DNA of 64,000 nt. Source: Chlamydia avium 10DC88 (GTDB taxonomy: Bacteria; Chlamydiota; Chlamydiia; Chlamydiales; Chlamydiaceae). Positions 37,559 to 47,813 of the stretch are shown here, in pieces (positions within the stretch are counted from its first letter, which is position 1; every line of letters begins with the position of its first letter). Below the pieces are notes generated by a model, which did no database searches, had not been told where the DNA came from, and saw only the letters and a list, made by a program, of their open reading frames with translations. Position numbers and translations under genes: made by a program. Location: the NCBI RefSeq assembly GCF_000583875.1, contig NZ_CP006571.1, positions 186,001 to 250,000 on the forward strand, in the 5' to 3' direction.

Positions 37559-38308
37559 ATGCATAAATTTGTAAATTTTGATTATTTTGGATTGAGTGAC
37601 ATCGGGATGGTGCGATCAAGAAATGAGGATTACTGGGAAGTGAATCTGACATCTCGGGTTGTTGCAATTGCTGATGGGATGGGAGGACATTTAGGAGGCG
37701 ACGTCGCTTCTCATGAAGCAATTCTAAATTTAATGGAGCTAATAGATGCACAACAGTCACAACTAATTAGATTTCAAGATGACCAGTATCGAGAAACGGT
37801 TAGAGGTATCCTTTCTAAAATTAATGAATTAATTTACGACCACAGTTTGATGGAGTCTCATCTTCAGGGAATGGGGACAACATTGAGTTATATGCAATTT
37901 TTGAGAAATAAAGCATGGGTCGTTCATGTAGGTGATAGTCGTATTTATCGCTTACGAGGAGAAGAATTTTATTGCTTAACAGAGGATCATTCTCTAGCAA
38001 ATCGATTAAAAAATCGTTATAGTCTTTCTCAACAATTGGATAAGGTGTATCCTTATCGCCATATTCTGACTAATGTTTTAGGGAGTCGCCCTCACGTTGT
38101 TCCCGATATACAAGATATTTCATACGAAGAAAATGATTTGTTTCTCTTTTGTTCTGATGGCTTAACAAATATGGTTTCTGATAGGGATGTGCGTGATATT
38201 TTATTAGGCTCTTCTTCTCTAGAAGAAAGTGGCAATCTATTGATTTCTCTTGCTAATAGTCGTGGCGGGGTCGATAATGTTACTGTGGTATTAGTCCGAA
38301 TACAATAG
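37559..38308 (+). CDS. PP2C-type serine/threonine phosphatase
   Basis: A 249-residue Mn/Mg-dependent phosphatase. The ordered family motifs are present: SDIGMVRSRNEDYW, VAIADGMGGHLGGDVAS, MGTTLSYM, VHVGDSRIYRLRGEEF, TEDHSL and the final DNVTVVLVRI. The metal-binding aspartates are all kept. It is the counterpart of chlamydial Ser/Thr kinases Pkn1 and PknD, and its C. trachomatis homologue (CT259) is reported to be an active phosphatase. It starts 28 bases before a NifS-like gene ends the upstream-free region, and is followed by that gene at 38337. Confidence 0.93.
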   Translation: MHKFVNFDYFGLSDIGMVRSRNEDYWEVNLTSRVVAIADGMGGHLGGDVASHEAILNLMELIDAQQSQLIRFQDDQYRETVRGILSKINELIYDHSLMESHLQGMGTTLSYMQFLRNKAWVVHVGDSRIYRLRGEEFYCLTEDHSLANRLKNRYSLSQQLDKVYPYRHILTNVLGSRPHVVPDIQDISYEENDLFLFCSDGLTNMVSDRDVRDILLGSSSLEESGNLLISLANSRGGVDNVTVVLVRIQ

Positions 38309-38336
38309 TGCTCGAACATAATACTCAGGAACTATA

Positions 38337-39453
38337 ATGATTTATTTGGATAATAATGCGACTTCTTTTCTTGAGCCTGGCCTTCTTCAGTTTTTGCAGC
38401 AATTATTTTCCGAGGGAGGGTATGCAAATCCCTCTAGCATACATAGTGCAGGGAAGAAATCAAAAAAAGTTTCTGCATAACACCTCAACCTTAATTCAAA
38501 GGGTTTTATCTTTTTCTGGACAGGTACTGTACACTTCCGGAGCTACAGAAAGTTTGAACCTAGCGATAGCAAATCTCCCAAAAGGTAGTCATGTATTGAC
38601 ATCAAGCATGGAGCATCCCGCTATAATCGAGCCCTTAAAACAAGCAAATGTGTCGGTATCGTACCTAGATCCCGAACCAGGAAGATGTGTAATTTCTCCA
38701 CAACAAATTATAGAAGCAATTACGCCGTCCACTTCGGCAATTGTTTTAGGTTGGGTAAATAGTGAGATCGGATCGCAAATTGACATTGCAGCTATCGCTT
38801 CCATTGCCAATGACCATCAGTTACAGCTCATTGTAGATGCAACAGCAATTATCGGTAGAGAAAAGGTACGCATTCCTCAGGGAGTAACTATGGTAGCATT
38901 TAGTGGGCATAAGTTTCATGCTCTCTCTGGAATTGGAGGATTATTGGTTTCTCCTCGAGTGAAATTGTCTCCTTTACTTTTCGGAGGAGGACAGCAAGGA
39001 GGTGCTCGATCAGGAACAGAAAATTTCTGGGGAATTGCTTCTTTATTTTATATTTTCTCGATTTTAGAGACACGTCAGGAAGAAATTACGGAAATTTTAA
39101 TAAATTACCGTAATTATTTTGAAGCTAACTTGAAAAAACGCATACCCAAGACGATAATTCATTGTGAAGATCAGTTACGTGTAAGCAATGTTTCTGCCAT
39201 AGCTTTCCCTCCCTTAGAAGGTGAGGTAATACAAATGGCTTTGGATATGGAAGGAGTTGCTTGCGGTTATGGATCTGCATGTTCTTCAGGAGCTACTACT
39301 GCATTCAAATCCTTAGTTTCTATGAATGTACCTCAGGAAATTGCAGCATCTACACTTAGGTTTTCCTTTAGCTATTTAATGCCTAAAGAGGACATCGATT
39401 TAGCCATAGAAAAAATTATTCGGGTAATTAACCGATTACACGATGCTTGGTGA
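38337..39453 (+). CDS. NifS-like cysteine desulfurase, split by a one-base frameshift
   Basis: A PLP-dependent desulfurase for Fe-S cluster sulfur. The true start is ATG 38337 (MIYLDNNATSFLEPG), with the N-terminal motif GGYANPSSIHSAGKK. That frame stops at 38478. The rest continues in the +1 frame: TSGATESLNLAIANLP, the PLP lysine in FSGHKFHALSGIGGLLVSP, and the catalytic cysteine loop GYGSACSSGATTAF. The break is an A7 run at 38462-38468; six As restore a 371-residue protein reading SKKFLHNTSTLIQ. The N-terminal residues of a frame-2 start at 38356 are nonsense and should not be used. Confidence 0.85.
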
Positions 39454-39456
39454 GCA

Positions 39457-40670
39457 TTAAGAAAGCAGATTTTTAATAGATATGCTTTTAATCCCGTATA
39501 AAGAAATTTCCTTAACTTCTAGCAATAAATTGTCTGTAATGACTGAGGTGCCAATTTCAGCTGGAGTATCTAAAAGTTGTAGGACAAGTTGAGCAAGTGT
39601 CTCTGCTCCATAATGTGTGAGTTTAATACCGAGTTCTCTTTGGATATCTTTTAAAGGGGTATTTCCTGGGAATGTCCTTTCAATAACAGAGACTGTTTTT
39701 GGTTTTAACTGCGCAATATTTGATGTATTGAAAAGGATTTTAAAAACAGCATTTAAGCTAAGAATCCCTATAGGTTCTCCAGAAGTATTTAAAACAACAG
39801 CAACGCTAGAGCGATTATCGCGAAATTCTTTTAGTATGTGTATGAGCTTAGATTTCTCCGTAATGAACCAAGGAGAATGTAAATTATGAATTAAAGTATC
39901 CGTAGGATTTTTATTCACGCAATCTTTAGGCAGAGCTATTCCAATAATGTTTTTTCGTTCTTTATGATATATAGGAACGAAGTCCATGTCGGTATTTCTG
40001 ATGGTTCGGCGTAAATCTTTTACATTTGCTGTGGAGGGCAGCATAATTACTTGATCTAGATGTTGACATACTTGTCCAGCAGAAGTAGCACTTAGGGAAA
40101 ATATGTTAGTTGCAATAACATTAAAGTCTTGTTCCTCATGATGTGTTTCTAGAGCTTTTTGAAATTCATCACGACTTAAAGTAGAGTTCAGTTTTTCTTT
40201 TTTATTTTTAGTATGAAGTATAACCCCTCAGTTAAACCACCAATCAACTGAATTAAGGGATAAAAAATGTAGTGGGAATAATAAAGAATTGATGCTCCCC
40301 AAAGGGCCAATTTCTCAGGAATTTTGCGAGATATCGTCAGAGGAAGTAATTCAGCAAAAATCACTACCAGAATGATTTGAGTTAAGGGAGCATAGTCAGG
40401 GGATAGTCCCATCACTTTATAACAGTTTCTTGAAGATTCAGAGCCTATTTGAAGAGAAATATTCACCCCAAGCATAACAGTACTGAATAATCGGTACGGT
40501 CGTCTAATCAGGAAGTTAATATAACGTGCTTTTTTGTGATTTTTTGTTAGATAGTATTGCAAACGAACACGGTTAAAAGAAACACAAGCCATTTCCATCA
40601 TCGAATAGAATCCTTGGAAGATAATGCATAGTAGATTGATTCCTATCCAAAAAATAGAAGACTTAATCAT
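39457..40670 (-). CDS. DUF21/CBS-domain membrane protein (CT257-like), split at a slippery A AAA AAG
   Basis: A CNNM/CorC-like protein. The first part (from ATG 40670, 160 residues) is the DUF21 membrane domain, ending KIKKKN then TGA at 40188. In the -1 frame the protein resumes as KEKLNSTLSRDEFQKALETH and carries two CBS domains (FVPIYHKERKNIIGIALP, VAVVLNTSGEPIGILSLN) to 39457. The joined length is 404 residues, close to the 412 of the upstream paralogue. The break is at 40197-40203, where A AAA AAG sits exactly in the X XXY YYZ phase of the first frame. Either programmed -1 frameshifting or a missing A would restore the product. The start overlaps the paralogue's end by 8 bases. Confidence 0.85.
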
Positions 40671-41901
40671 GTAGTTTCCTTATATAGACTCGGCATATAC
40701 GATTAGGAGCAGCATCCAAGATTTGGAATATGAGATTCTTCCATATAAATTGAGTTCCTGTACTAGGAATAGAATCCATTTGCTCAGTTAGCCATCCTCC
40801 TATGGTGGCACTATTATTCTGTGAGTAGAGATTAATATTAAAAATCTCATTTAAATCACTAAGTTCCATAGTTCCTGAAGCAATAATTATGTCTTTACCC
40901 GACATAGTATACAGTACTTTCTCTCTACGCTGATCTGTAATTTCTCCAGCAACTATTTCAAATAAGTCTTCTTGAGTAATCAATCCTTCAATTGAACCAT
41001 ATTCATCAATAATCATGCCTAAAGTTTCGTCTTCAGAAGCAAGGTTACATAAGGCTGTTTTTGCTGATATTGTTTCTGGCATGTAGTAAGGTTTATTTAA
41101 TAAAGGAAGAAGATCATCCGAAGATTGTAAGGGTTTCCCATGAAGTAATAATGCTTTTGCTGTACAAATACCTAAAAGATTTTGAAGATTATCATTACAT
41201 ACGGGTACACGCGAACAATGCTGATCAGAAAATAAAGCATAGAGATTGCTGATAGGTGTTTGAATATCATAGAAAAGGACATCTTGACGTGGTTTCATGC
41301 GTTCCTTAACACTGCAATCACTCAAAGATAAATACCCATAGAGCAAACGGCTTTCTTCCTGACTCACAACACCAAAATCCTTACAGCTCTGTAAGACTTC
41401 TTTGAGTTGTTGTGGTTGAATAATATCGTTTTTTTGTGTGGAGAGTATCAATTGAACAACATTGTTAATCCCACCAATTGCCCAATGTAGTAAAGGACGA
41501 AACAGTTTTGTGAATATTAAAATGAGTGGCGCAACAAAAGAAGCAATTTGTGTATTGTAAGGTAAAGCAACTGCCTTTGGTAAGATTTCTCCAAGGAATA
41601 GCGTGAGTCCTAAGGGAATACCAACAATAAGTAGCCAAGACGCTTGATCTCCAACAAGATTAGCCACACAGTTTTGAATACCAATATTTAATCCAATATC
41701 AAGAAAAATTAAAGTGATTAGTAGGTAATGAGGATGAGAGAGTAGCGAGGATACAAGCTGCTGTTTCTTACACTTAGAACGTTTGTAATGAGAAATTAAA
41801 GAAGTAGGTAAAGAAAAAAGCGCTATTTGAGATAAAGATATAAAACCTGAGCATAGAGTAAAAAATATGATGAAAAAGATTAATACGGTGGACATCATCA
41901 T
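40663..41901 (-). CDS. DUF21/CBS/CorC-domain membrane protein (CT256-like)
   Basis: A 412-residue protein of the CNNM/HlyC-CorC family. Residues 1-180 form the DUF21 membrane domain (FIIFFTLCSGFISLSQIALF, FLGEILPKAVALPYN), followed by two CBS domains (MKPRQDVLFYDIQTPISNLY, LGMIIDEYGSIEGLITQEDL) and a C-terminal transporter-associated domain (IASGTMELSDLNEIFNINL). Members are implicated in magnesium or cobalt transport; some were named TlyC haemolysins without good evidence. It is immediately upstream of a paralogue and 7 bases after the FtsB-like gene. Confidence 0.9.
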   Translation of the reverse strand: MMMSTVLIFFIIFFTLCSGFISLSQIALFSLPTSLISHYKRSKCKKQQLVSSLLSHPHYLLITLIFLDIGLNIGIQNCVANLVGDQASWLLIVGIPLGLTLFLGEILPKAVALPYNTQIASFVAPLILIFTKLFRPLLHWAIGGINNVVQLILSTQKNDIIQPQQLKEVLQSCKDFGVVSQEESRLLYGYLSLSDCSVKERMKPRQDVLFYDIQTPISNLYALFSDQHCSRVPVCNDNLQNLLGICTAKALLLHGKPLQSSDDLLPLLNKPYYMPETISAKTALCNLASEDETLGMIIDEYGSIEGLITQEDLFEIVAGEITDQRREKVLYTMSGKDIIIASGTMELSDLNEIFNINLYSQNNSATIGGWLTEQMDSIPSTGTQFIWKNLIFQILDAAPNRICRVYIRKLHD

Positions 41902-41908
41902 ACTTATC

Positions 41909-42241
41909 TCAATCCATGCTTTTTGTTTTTATAGAGGAAAAACATACCTTAGTGTACCCTTTAGGTATTAACCCTAATCTGCAAATTAATGCAGACTCAA
42001 TCACTGCAGGATTATCCCAATATTGAATATGTAGACGCAATTCTTTTTGTTTTTCTTCGGCAAGAAAAATTTTTTCTTGAAGCTCAGATACACGTTTTTG
42101 CAAACGCAATTCTTCCCTTTGTAATTCGTGAATAGCACGATCATATACAAAACCCCCAATAAGCATGAAAAGAATTAACCACCAAGAATTCACTACAATC
42201 TCTTCAAGGTGCTTGTGCCAAGTAATTTTTTGCATGATCAA
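41909..42241 (-). CDS. FtsB/DivIC-like septum formation protein
   Basis: A 110-residue bitopic protein: a cytoplasmic stretch, one helix near 20-34 (WWLILFMLIGGFVYD), a long coiled coil (LQREELRLQKRVSELQEKIF), and the family tail CRLGLIPKGYTKVCF, which matches the LGLVKPGE-type end of FtsB/DivIC. It would pair with FtsL and PBP3, which lie elsewhere in this window. It follows dcd by 3 bases and precedes the DUF21 genes. The family assignment rests on topology plus the C-terminal motif. Confidence 0.75.
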   Translation of the reverse strand: MIMQKITWHKHLEEIVVNSWWLILFMLIGGFVYDRAIHELQREELRLQKRVSELQEKIFLAEEKQKELRLHIQYWDNPAVIESALICRLGLIPKGYTKVCFSSIKTKSMD

Positions 42242-42244
42242 GCT

Positions 42245-42817
42245 TTAAACAATAGGAATAGTGATGCCCTGTTGTTTTTGATACTTACCCTTTCTTTCAG
42301 CATAAGAAATTTCACAAGTTTCATCAGCTTCAAAAAATAAAACCTGTGCAATACCTTCATTAGCATAAATTTTTGCAGGTAAAGGGGTCGTATTTGAAAT
42401 CTCTATAGTCACATAACCTTCCCATTCAGGTTCAAATGGAGTGACATTCACAATAAGTCCACAGCGTGCATATGTTGATTTGCCAATACACATAGTAAGA
42501 ACATTTCTAGGAATACGGAAATATTCGACGCTATGAGCAAGGGCAAAGGAATTCGGGGGAATAATACATACGTCATCTGTAATAGAAATAAATGTATCCT
42601 CTGTAAAATGCTTGGGATCTACAAGAGAATTATACACGTTAGTAAATACCTTAAACTCCCTAGATAGACGCAAGTCGTAGCCATAACTAGATAAACCATA
42701 GCTGATTAACTTTTCTCCAGTTTCAGAATTTATATTTACTTGTCTGTCAGCGAATGGTTCAATCATGCCATACGCGAGTGCCATTTTACGGATCCATTTA
42801 TCTTCTTTAATGCTCAT
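42245..42817 (-). CDS. dcd: dCTP deaminase
   Basis: A 190-residue enzyme converting dCTP to dUTP for thymidylate synthesis. The signature [20 protein letters not shown] contains the catalytic arginine, and the later [20 protein letters not shown] and [11 protein letters not shown] are typical, with the catalytic glutamate present. Length matches the E. coli trimeric enzyme (193 residues). The bifunctional deaminase/dUTPase type cannot be excluded but the sequence is closer to monofunctional Dcd. It is the first gene of the dcd-FtsB-like-DUF21-DUF21 run. Confidence 0.95.
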   Translation of the reverse strand: MSIKEDKWIRKMALAYGMIEPFADRQVNINSETGEKLISYGLSSYGYDLRLSREFKVFTNVYNSLVDPKHFTEDTFISITDDVCIIPPNSFALAHSVEYFRIPRNVLTMCIGKSTYARCGLIVNVTPFEPEWEGYVTIEISNTTPLPAKIYANEGIAQVLFFEADETCEISYAERKGKYQKQQGITIPIV

Positions 42818-43348
42818 GTAGTAACCCTGTGGTTAGATTTGCAGATGCTGAACATAATTGGAAAACATCATCTTTAGACTTAGAATACACTTTTTTATGT
42901 ATATGCAAATACCTAAAAATCTCAAATAAGTTGTGGTGAATGATTTTGATGCTAGTCATGAGAGTCAACTAAGTAAGAATTATAGCACTATATTGACGCT
43001 CCTATAGAGACAAAATTTCATTGATTTTGTTTTTCGATTAAGTGAAGAAAGAAATAATCTTGAGTCTTAGGAAATAGATTCTTATAGAAATTATAAAAAA
43101 TTACCGAAACTCAGATAATGGAGATATCATGAGGATTTCGTGTTTTAGAGAAGATTAATTTAAAACGAAATTGTAGATAGGAATTCCTTAAACTAATAAG
43201 CTGTTTCAGCTTAGTGCTTGCATGCACAGTGATAATATGATACACGCTTGAGACATTAGATAGAAATGTACACAAATAGCTAGTGCAGTTCTAAAAAGGG
43301 TATTTCAAAAATATCTTCTCAAAGATTTGAGAAGAGTACGGTAGCGTA
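42818..43348. other. dcd/ruvB divergent intergenic region
   Basis: These 531 bases hold no open reading frame of useful length and no RNA gene that I can recognise. A TATGAT (43236-43241) that could serve as a ruvB -10 is present, but without a good -35. The palindrome-like TTGCATGCA lies just upstream of it. Confidence 0.4.
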
Positions 43349-44362
43349 ATGACACATCAGGTATCCGTCTTACATCAAGATAAAAAATTTGATACTTCTT
43401 TGCGACCTAAGAGGTTAAAAGAATTTTGTGGTCAAACACAGTTGACAGAACGATTAGAATTGTTCCTCAATGCTGCAGTTCAAAGAGGAGAAGTTCCCGG
43501 ACATTGTCTTTTTTTTGGTCCTCCAGGTTTGGGTAAGACATCCTTAGCACACATCGTAGCATCCACTGTAGGCAAAGGACTTGTCGTAGCCTCCGGACCA
43601 CAACTAGTCAAACCATCAGATTTGCTAGGATTATTAACTAGCTTGCAAGAAGGAGATGTTTTCTTTATTGATGAAATCCATCGTATGGGGAAAGTAGCCG
43701 AAGAATATTTATATTCTGCGATGGAAGATTTTAAGATTGATATTACTATCGATTCTGGTCCAGGAGCACGTTCTGTTTCAGTAGATCTAGCTCCTTTTAG
43801 TTTGGTAGGAGCAACAACGCGGTCAGGAATGTTAAGTGAACCTTTGCGAGCACGATTCGCATTCACAGGTAGAGTATCTTATTATTCTGATGAAGATTTA
43901 ACAAGAATTCTGCACCGTTCAGCTCATTTATTAGGAGTAGATGCAGATCCAGATGCTGTGTATGAAATTGCTCGCCGATCGCGCGGGACTCCACGATTAG
44001 CTAATCATCTATTGCGTTGGGTCAGGGATTTTGCACAAATACGAGAGGGGAATCGTATTAATCGTATCGTAGCCGAAAAAGCTTTGGCTATGTTATTAAT
44101 AGATGATTGGGGTTTAAATGAGATTGATGTTAAACTTCTCACTACAATAATTGATTATTATCAGGGTGGCCCTGTAGGAATTAAGACTTTGTCTGTGGCT
44201 GTGGGAGAGGACATTAAAACTTTGGAAGATGTATACGAGCCCTTTTTAATTTTAAAGGGGTTATTGAAGAAAACATCTCGAGGAAGAGTTGTCACTCCAC
44301 TTGCTTACAATCATTTGAAAAAATGTTCAGGTAATTTACAGAGTTTAGGAGAAGAAAAGTGA
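43349..44362 (+). CDS. ruvB: Holliday junction branch migration helicase RuvB
   Basis: A 337-residue AAA+ motor. The N-terminal [13 protein letters not shown], Walker [15 protein letters not shown], Walker [21 protein letters not shown] and sensor [19 protein letters not shown] are all intact. The arginine-finger and C-terminal winged helix ([20 protein letters not shown]) are present, and the length is normal. It drives branch migration with RuvA. Its stop overlaps the GTG start of the next gene by 4 bases. Confidence 0.97.
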   Translation: MTHQVSVLHQDKKFDTSLRPKRLKEFCGQTQLTERLELFLNAAVQRGEVPGHCLFFGPPGLGKTSLAHIVASTVGKGLVVASGPQLVKPSDLLGLLTSLQEGDVFFIDEIHRMGKVAEEYLYSAMEDFKIDITIDSGPGARSVSVDLAPFSLVGATTRSGMLSEPLRARFAFTGRVSYYSDEDLTRILHRSAHLLGVDADPDAVYEIARRSRGTPRLANHLLRWVRDFAQIREGNRINRIVAEKALAMLLIDDWGLNEIDVKLLTTIIDYYQGGPVGIKTLSVAVGEDIKTLEDVYEPFLILKGLLKKTSRGRVVTPLAYNHLKKCSGNLQSLGEEK

Positions 44363-45174
44363 AGATATGGAAGTATATCCTTTTAGGTCTTTCATTCAGT
44401 ATAGGGGCTTCAAGTTATGCAGAAGTCAAAGTCTCCGATGCCTTTGTAGAACAACCTATTGTTTCTGAACCAAAAATCCGTGTTCTTATTCTGAATGAAA
44501 GCACGACTGCGTTAGTAGAAGCTAAGGGTGCTTACCGTTTATACGGTGATAATACGCTTCTACAATCTACTTCACAAGGCTTACGATGTGCTGCTCATGC
44601 TCTTTATGGTGGAGTGCGTTGGGGAGAAAACTTCCCCGGAGTACAATGTTTAAAAGTCGAACCCATAGAGGACTCTGCATCCTTATTCGTTAATGGATTA
44701 CAATACAAGGGTGTTCTTTATATTTGTAAGACAGAAAAGAATTGTATTATTGTCATAAATGAATTGACTATTGAGGAATATTTAAAGTCCGTACTCTCTA
44801 TGAAATATCTAAAAGAGTTAGATAAAGAAGCCTTGTCTGCATGTGTTATTCTAGAAAGAACTGCTCTATATGAAAGACTTTTAGCTAAAGATCCTCAAAC
44901 ATTTTGGCATATAACTGCAGATGAGGATCGTTATTTTGGTTATGGAATGACAAAGCAATTTTATGGCGTGGAAGATGCTGTTGATTGGACATCAAGACTC
45001 ATTGTAGATAATCCCGAAGGATTAATTATTGATGCTGATGGCTTGCTACAGGCTAATGTGGATCGGCTGGCTGTAGAGGGGTATAATGCACGTCAGATTC
45101 TCGAGAAGTTTTATAAAGATGCAGATTTTGTAGTCATAGAATCTTGGAGTGATGACTTAGAAGAAATACGATAG
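44359..45174 (+). CDS. SpoIID/LytB-like exported protein
   Basis: A 271-residue protein with a signal peptide ([21 protein letters not shown]) and a SpoIID domain, recognised from the core [20 protein letters not shown] and [20 protein letters not shown]. SpoIID proteins are lytic transglycosylases acting on stem-peptide-free glycan, after amidase action. In Chlamydiales SpoIID and AmiA are reported to act together on septal peptidoglycan. The usual catalytic glutamate appears kept within the EEYLKSVL segment. It starts at GTG 44359, overlapping ruvB. Its end abuts the convergent glgX. Confidence 0.85.
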   Translation: MKIWKYILLGLSFSIGASSYAEVKVSDAFVEQPIVSEPKIRVLILNESTTALVEAKGAYRLYGDNTLLQSTSQGLRCAAHALYGGVRWGENFPGVQCLKVEPIEDSASLFVNGLQYKGVLYICKTEKNCIIVINELTIEEYLKSVLSMKYLKELDKEALSACVILERTALYERLLAKDPQTFWHITADEDRYFGYGMTKQFYGVEDAVDWTSRLIVDNPEGLIIDADGLLQANVDRLAVEGYNARQILEKFYKDADFVVIESWSDDLEEIR

Positions 45175-47157
45175 TTATTGCTCATAACTTATAGCTACAA
45201 AAATTGTAAAGGAATCCAAAGTAATCTTTTCCAATATCTTTTGTGATGCAAATCCTATTTTCGTATCTACAACTTGTTGATAAGGGCGAAAGTTCTTCCT
45301 TACTTTAGGTAGAGTTACAGTTACAGGTGATGTTCCTGAATTAAAAGCAACAAATAGGCTATAATGAACTTGTTTTAGTTCATAAGCTAAAAAATGGCCA
45401 GATTGCCATTGTAGTGGCTGGGCATCTGAGTTTAACCAAGAAATTCTTTCTTGAGTAAGAAATCCCTGATTAAATAATTCTTTATGTTGTTTTCTAAAAT
45501 GGATAGCTTGGCTAACGAAATCTGCAAGAAAAGCATGCTTTTCTAACTGATCCCATAGAAAATGATTTGCAGATGTGTCTAGAGCCCAGCGATTGTTATT
45601 ACCTTTGGCTGTATGACCATATTCATCTCCCGATTGTAACATAGGGATTCCTTGAGACAGGAAAAGGGTTAGGAAAAAATTCCGCATTTGACGTTGACGT
45701 AGTTCAAGAATCTCAGGATTTTCGGTATTTCCTTCCTCTCCGAAATTATAACTGTAGTTAGCTTCAGTGCCATCTCGATTGCTTTCACCATTTTCTTCAT
45801 TATGCTTATGATTATAGGAAACAGTATCATGAAGAGTAAATCCATCATGAACACAAATATAATTAATTGTATTGGCTGGAGATCCTTGAGGATAAATATC
45901 TTGAGATCCAGAAATACGCGATGCAAAAGTTCCTAAGAAATTTTCATTTCCATTTAAGAATGCTCTTACAGTATCACGATAAGTCCCATTCCATTCACTC
46001 CAACGTAAATCAAGAGTAGGGAAATAACCTATTTGATATAAACCTGCTGCATCCCAAGGTTCTGCTATAATTTTTGTATCCGCAAGAATTGGGTCATAAG
46101 TAATCGCTGATAAAATAGGTGCATTAGGAATAGGATTGCCTTGGGGATCTCGTGAAAATACCGAGGCTAAATCAAAGCGGAATCCATCTACATGCATTTC
46201 CTGTACCCAATAACGCAAAACATCTAGAATCCATTGTGTTGTAGGAAAAAAGTTGGTATTTATCGTATTTCCACATCCCGAATAGTTGCAGAATTGACCT
46301 TGAGGATCAATTATGTAATAGGAAGAGAGGTCTATCCAAGGCAAAGGACATAGAGTGTCTTCCATACCTGTGTGATTGAAAACAACATCGAGAATAATCT
46401 CAATTCCCGCATTGTGTAGAGCTTTGACAAGAGTTTTAAATTCACGTATAGGAGCACAAGGATCGGAAGCATAAGCATAACGACGACAAGGAGAGAAAAA
46501 ATTGAGAGGAGCATATCCCCAATAATTACATAAGTCAGGAAAATCAGAGCTTCGAAATGGATTACTATTTTCATCAAATTCAAAAATAGGAAGCAACTCA
46601 ATAGCTGTAACCCCTAACTTTTTTAGATATGGGATTTTTTCAATAATCCCTAAAAATGTTCCGGGATAAGATACTCGTGAAGAAGGATCAAAAGTAAATG
46701 AACGCACATGCATTTCGTAAATGATCATATCTTCCTTAGGCAGATTAAGACACCGATCTCCATCCCAGGAAAACTCCTCCTGTTTTAAATAACTAAATGC
46801 ATAATCTCGGGGGCTCTTTTCAGAAAGAAATATTTGGGGGGAATGAATATTTTTTGCATAAGGATCTGCAAGATATTTCTGGAAGTTAAATTTTGCTTTG
46901 TTGTTTTCTGGACCACAAATACGAAAAGCATAAGACCATTGATCAGAAATTCCCTCAATTTCAACATGCCATACATTTCCCGTGCGATTTTCTATACTTG
47001 ATAAAACTACTTCATGGATACTCCAATACTGATCAGCTAAAACTAATACAACTTGATCTGCATGTGACGAAAATAGTGCAAAACGATAACGTGTGGAAGA
47101 AAGTTGTGTTGCTCCTAAAGGCGATGGAACCCCAGGGAAAATATGGATTTTAATCAT
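45175..47157 (-). CDS. glgX: Glycogen debranching enzyme (isoamylase type)
   Basis: A 660-residue GH13 enzyme that cleaves alpha-1,6 branches of glycogen. An N-terminal CBM48 domain (SPLGATQLSSTRYRFALFSS) precedes the barrel. GH13 motifs are ILDVVFNHTGMED, DGFRFDLASVFSRD (nucleophile D), IIAEPWDAAGLYQIGYF (acid E) and FICVHDGFTLHDTVSYNHKH-type region. Chlamydiae accumulate glycogen in the inclusion, and their GlgX is known to be involved. The gene stands alone and converges on the SpoIID-like gene with no gap. Confidence 0.95.
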   Translation of the reverse strand: MIKIHIFPGVPSPLGATQLSSTRYRFALFSSHADQVVLVLADQYWSIHEVVLSSIENRTGNVWHVEIEGISDQWSYAFRICGPENNKAKFNFQKYLADPYAKNIHSPQIFLSEKSPRDYAFSYLKQEEFSWDGDRCLNLPKEDMIIYEMHVRSFTFDPSSRVSYPGTFLGIIEKIPYLKKLGVTAIELLPIFEFDENSNPFRSSDFPDLCNYWGYAPLNFFSPCRRYAYASDPCAPIREFKTLVKALHNAGIEIILDVVFNHTGMEDTLCPLPWIDLSSYYIIDPQGQFCNYSGCGNTINTNFFPTTQWILDVLRYWVQEMHVDGFRFDLASVFSRDPQGNPIPNAPILSAITYDPILADTKIIAEPWDAAGLYQIGYFPTLDLRWSEWNGTYRDTVRAFLNGNENFLGTFASRISGSQDIYPQGSPANTINYICVHDGFTLHDTVSYNHKHNEENGESNRDGTEANYSYNFGEEGNTENPEILELRQRQMRNFFLTLFLSQGIPMLQSGDEYGHTAKGNNNRWALDTSANHFLWDQLEKHAFLADFVSQAIHFRKQHKELFNQGFLTQERISWLNSDAQPLQWQSGHFLAYELKQVHYSLFVAFNSGTSPVTVTLPKVRKNFRPYQQVVDTKIGFASQKILEKITLDSFTIFVAISYEQ

Positions 47158-47289
47158 TATTTACCTGATATCATAATGACTTGAGAAGAACAAGAAAGTT
47201 TTTGATTTTAAGTCCTTGAAATCGTTTACTAACAAATCCACAATATGTTAACCTAAAGAAATAAAACTTATTTACAAGGAGATTCCCTC

Positions 47290-47790
47290 ATGTCCAGGCA
47301 AAATGCTGAGGAAAATCTAAAAAATTTTGCTAAAGAACTCAAGCTTCCTGATGTAGCTTTTGATCAGAACAATACGTGCATTTTGTTTGTTGATGGCGAA
47401 TTTTCTCTTCACCTCACTTACGAAGAACATTCCGACCGTTTATATGTTTATGCTCCTTTGTTAGATGGACTTCCAGACAATACACAAAGAAGGTTGCTTC
47501 TATACGAAAAGCTCTTGGAAGGCTCAATGTTAGGTGGACAAATGGCTGGTGGAGGCGTTGGAGTCGCAACCAAAGAACAATTAATTTTAATGCATTGTGT
47601 TCTTGATATGAAATATGCTGAAACAAATTTACTGAAGGCGTTTGCTCAGCTATTTATTGAAACTGTTGTTAAATGGCGAACTGTTTGTGCAGATATTTGT
47701 GCAGGAAGAGAGCCTTCAGTAGATACTATGCCTCAAATGCCTCAATCTGGAGGAGGAATGCAGCCACCTCCTACAGGAATTCGTGCCTAA
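47290..47790 (+). CDS. slc1: Type III secretion chaperone Slc1
   Basis: A 166-residue class I type III chaperone. The alternating pattern CILFVDGEFSLHLTYEEHSD, LYVYAPLLDGLPDNTQRRLL and LLEGSMLGGQMAGGGVGVAT fits the SycE/CesT fold, with a proline- and glycine-rich tail. By sequence and by position before ssb it matches Slc1 (CT043), reported to chaperone early effectors including TarP. Its start has a strong AAGGAG site 7 bases upstream. It lies alone on the plus strand after divergent glgX. Confidence 0.9.
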   Translation: MSRQNAEENLKNFAKELKLPDVAFDQNNTCILFVDGEFSLHLTYEEHSDRLYVYAPLLDGLPDNTQRRLLLYEKLLEGSMLGGQMAGGGVGVATKEQLILMHCVLDMKYAETNLLKAFAQLFIETVVKWRTVCADICAGREPSVDTMPQMPQSGGGMQPPPTGIRA

Positions 47791-47813
47791 AACTGCATGA
47801 CGCGTCTTTTTAC

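Noticed and set aside
38356-38460. Use of ATG 38356 as start of the NifS-like gene (signal-peptide-like MRLLFLSLAFFSFCSN)
   Set aside because: The other frame from ATG 38337 encodes the expected NifS N-terminus; the hydrophobic start is an accident of reading out of frame.
45669-46976. Several minus-strand frames inside glgX
   Set aside because: They lie in another frame of a complete glgX and consist of random hydrophobic or lysine-rich strings.
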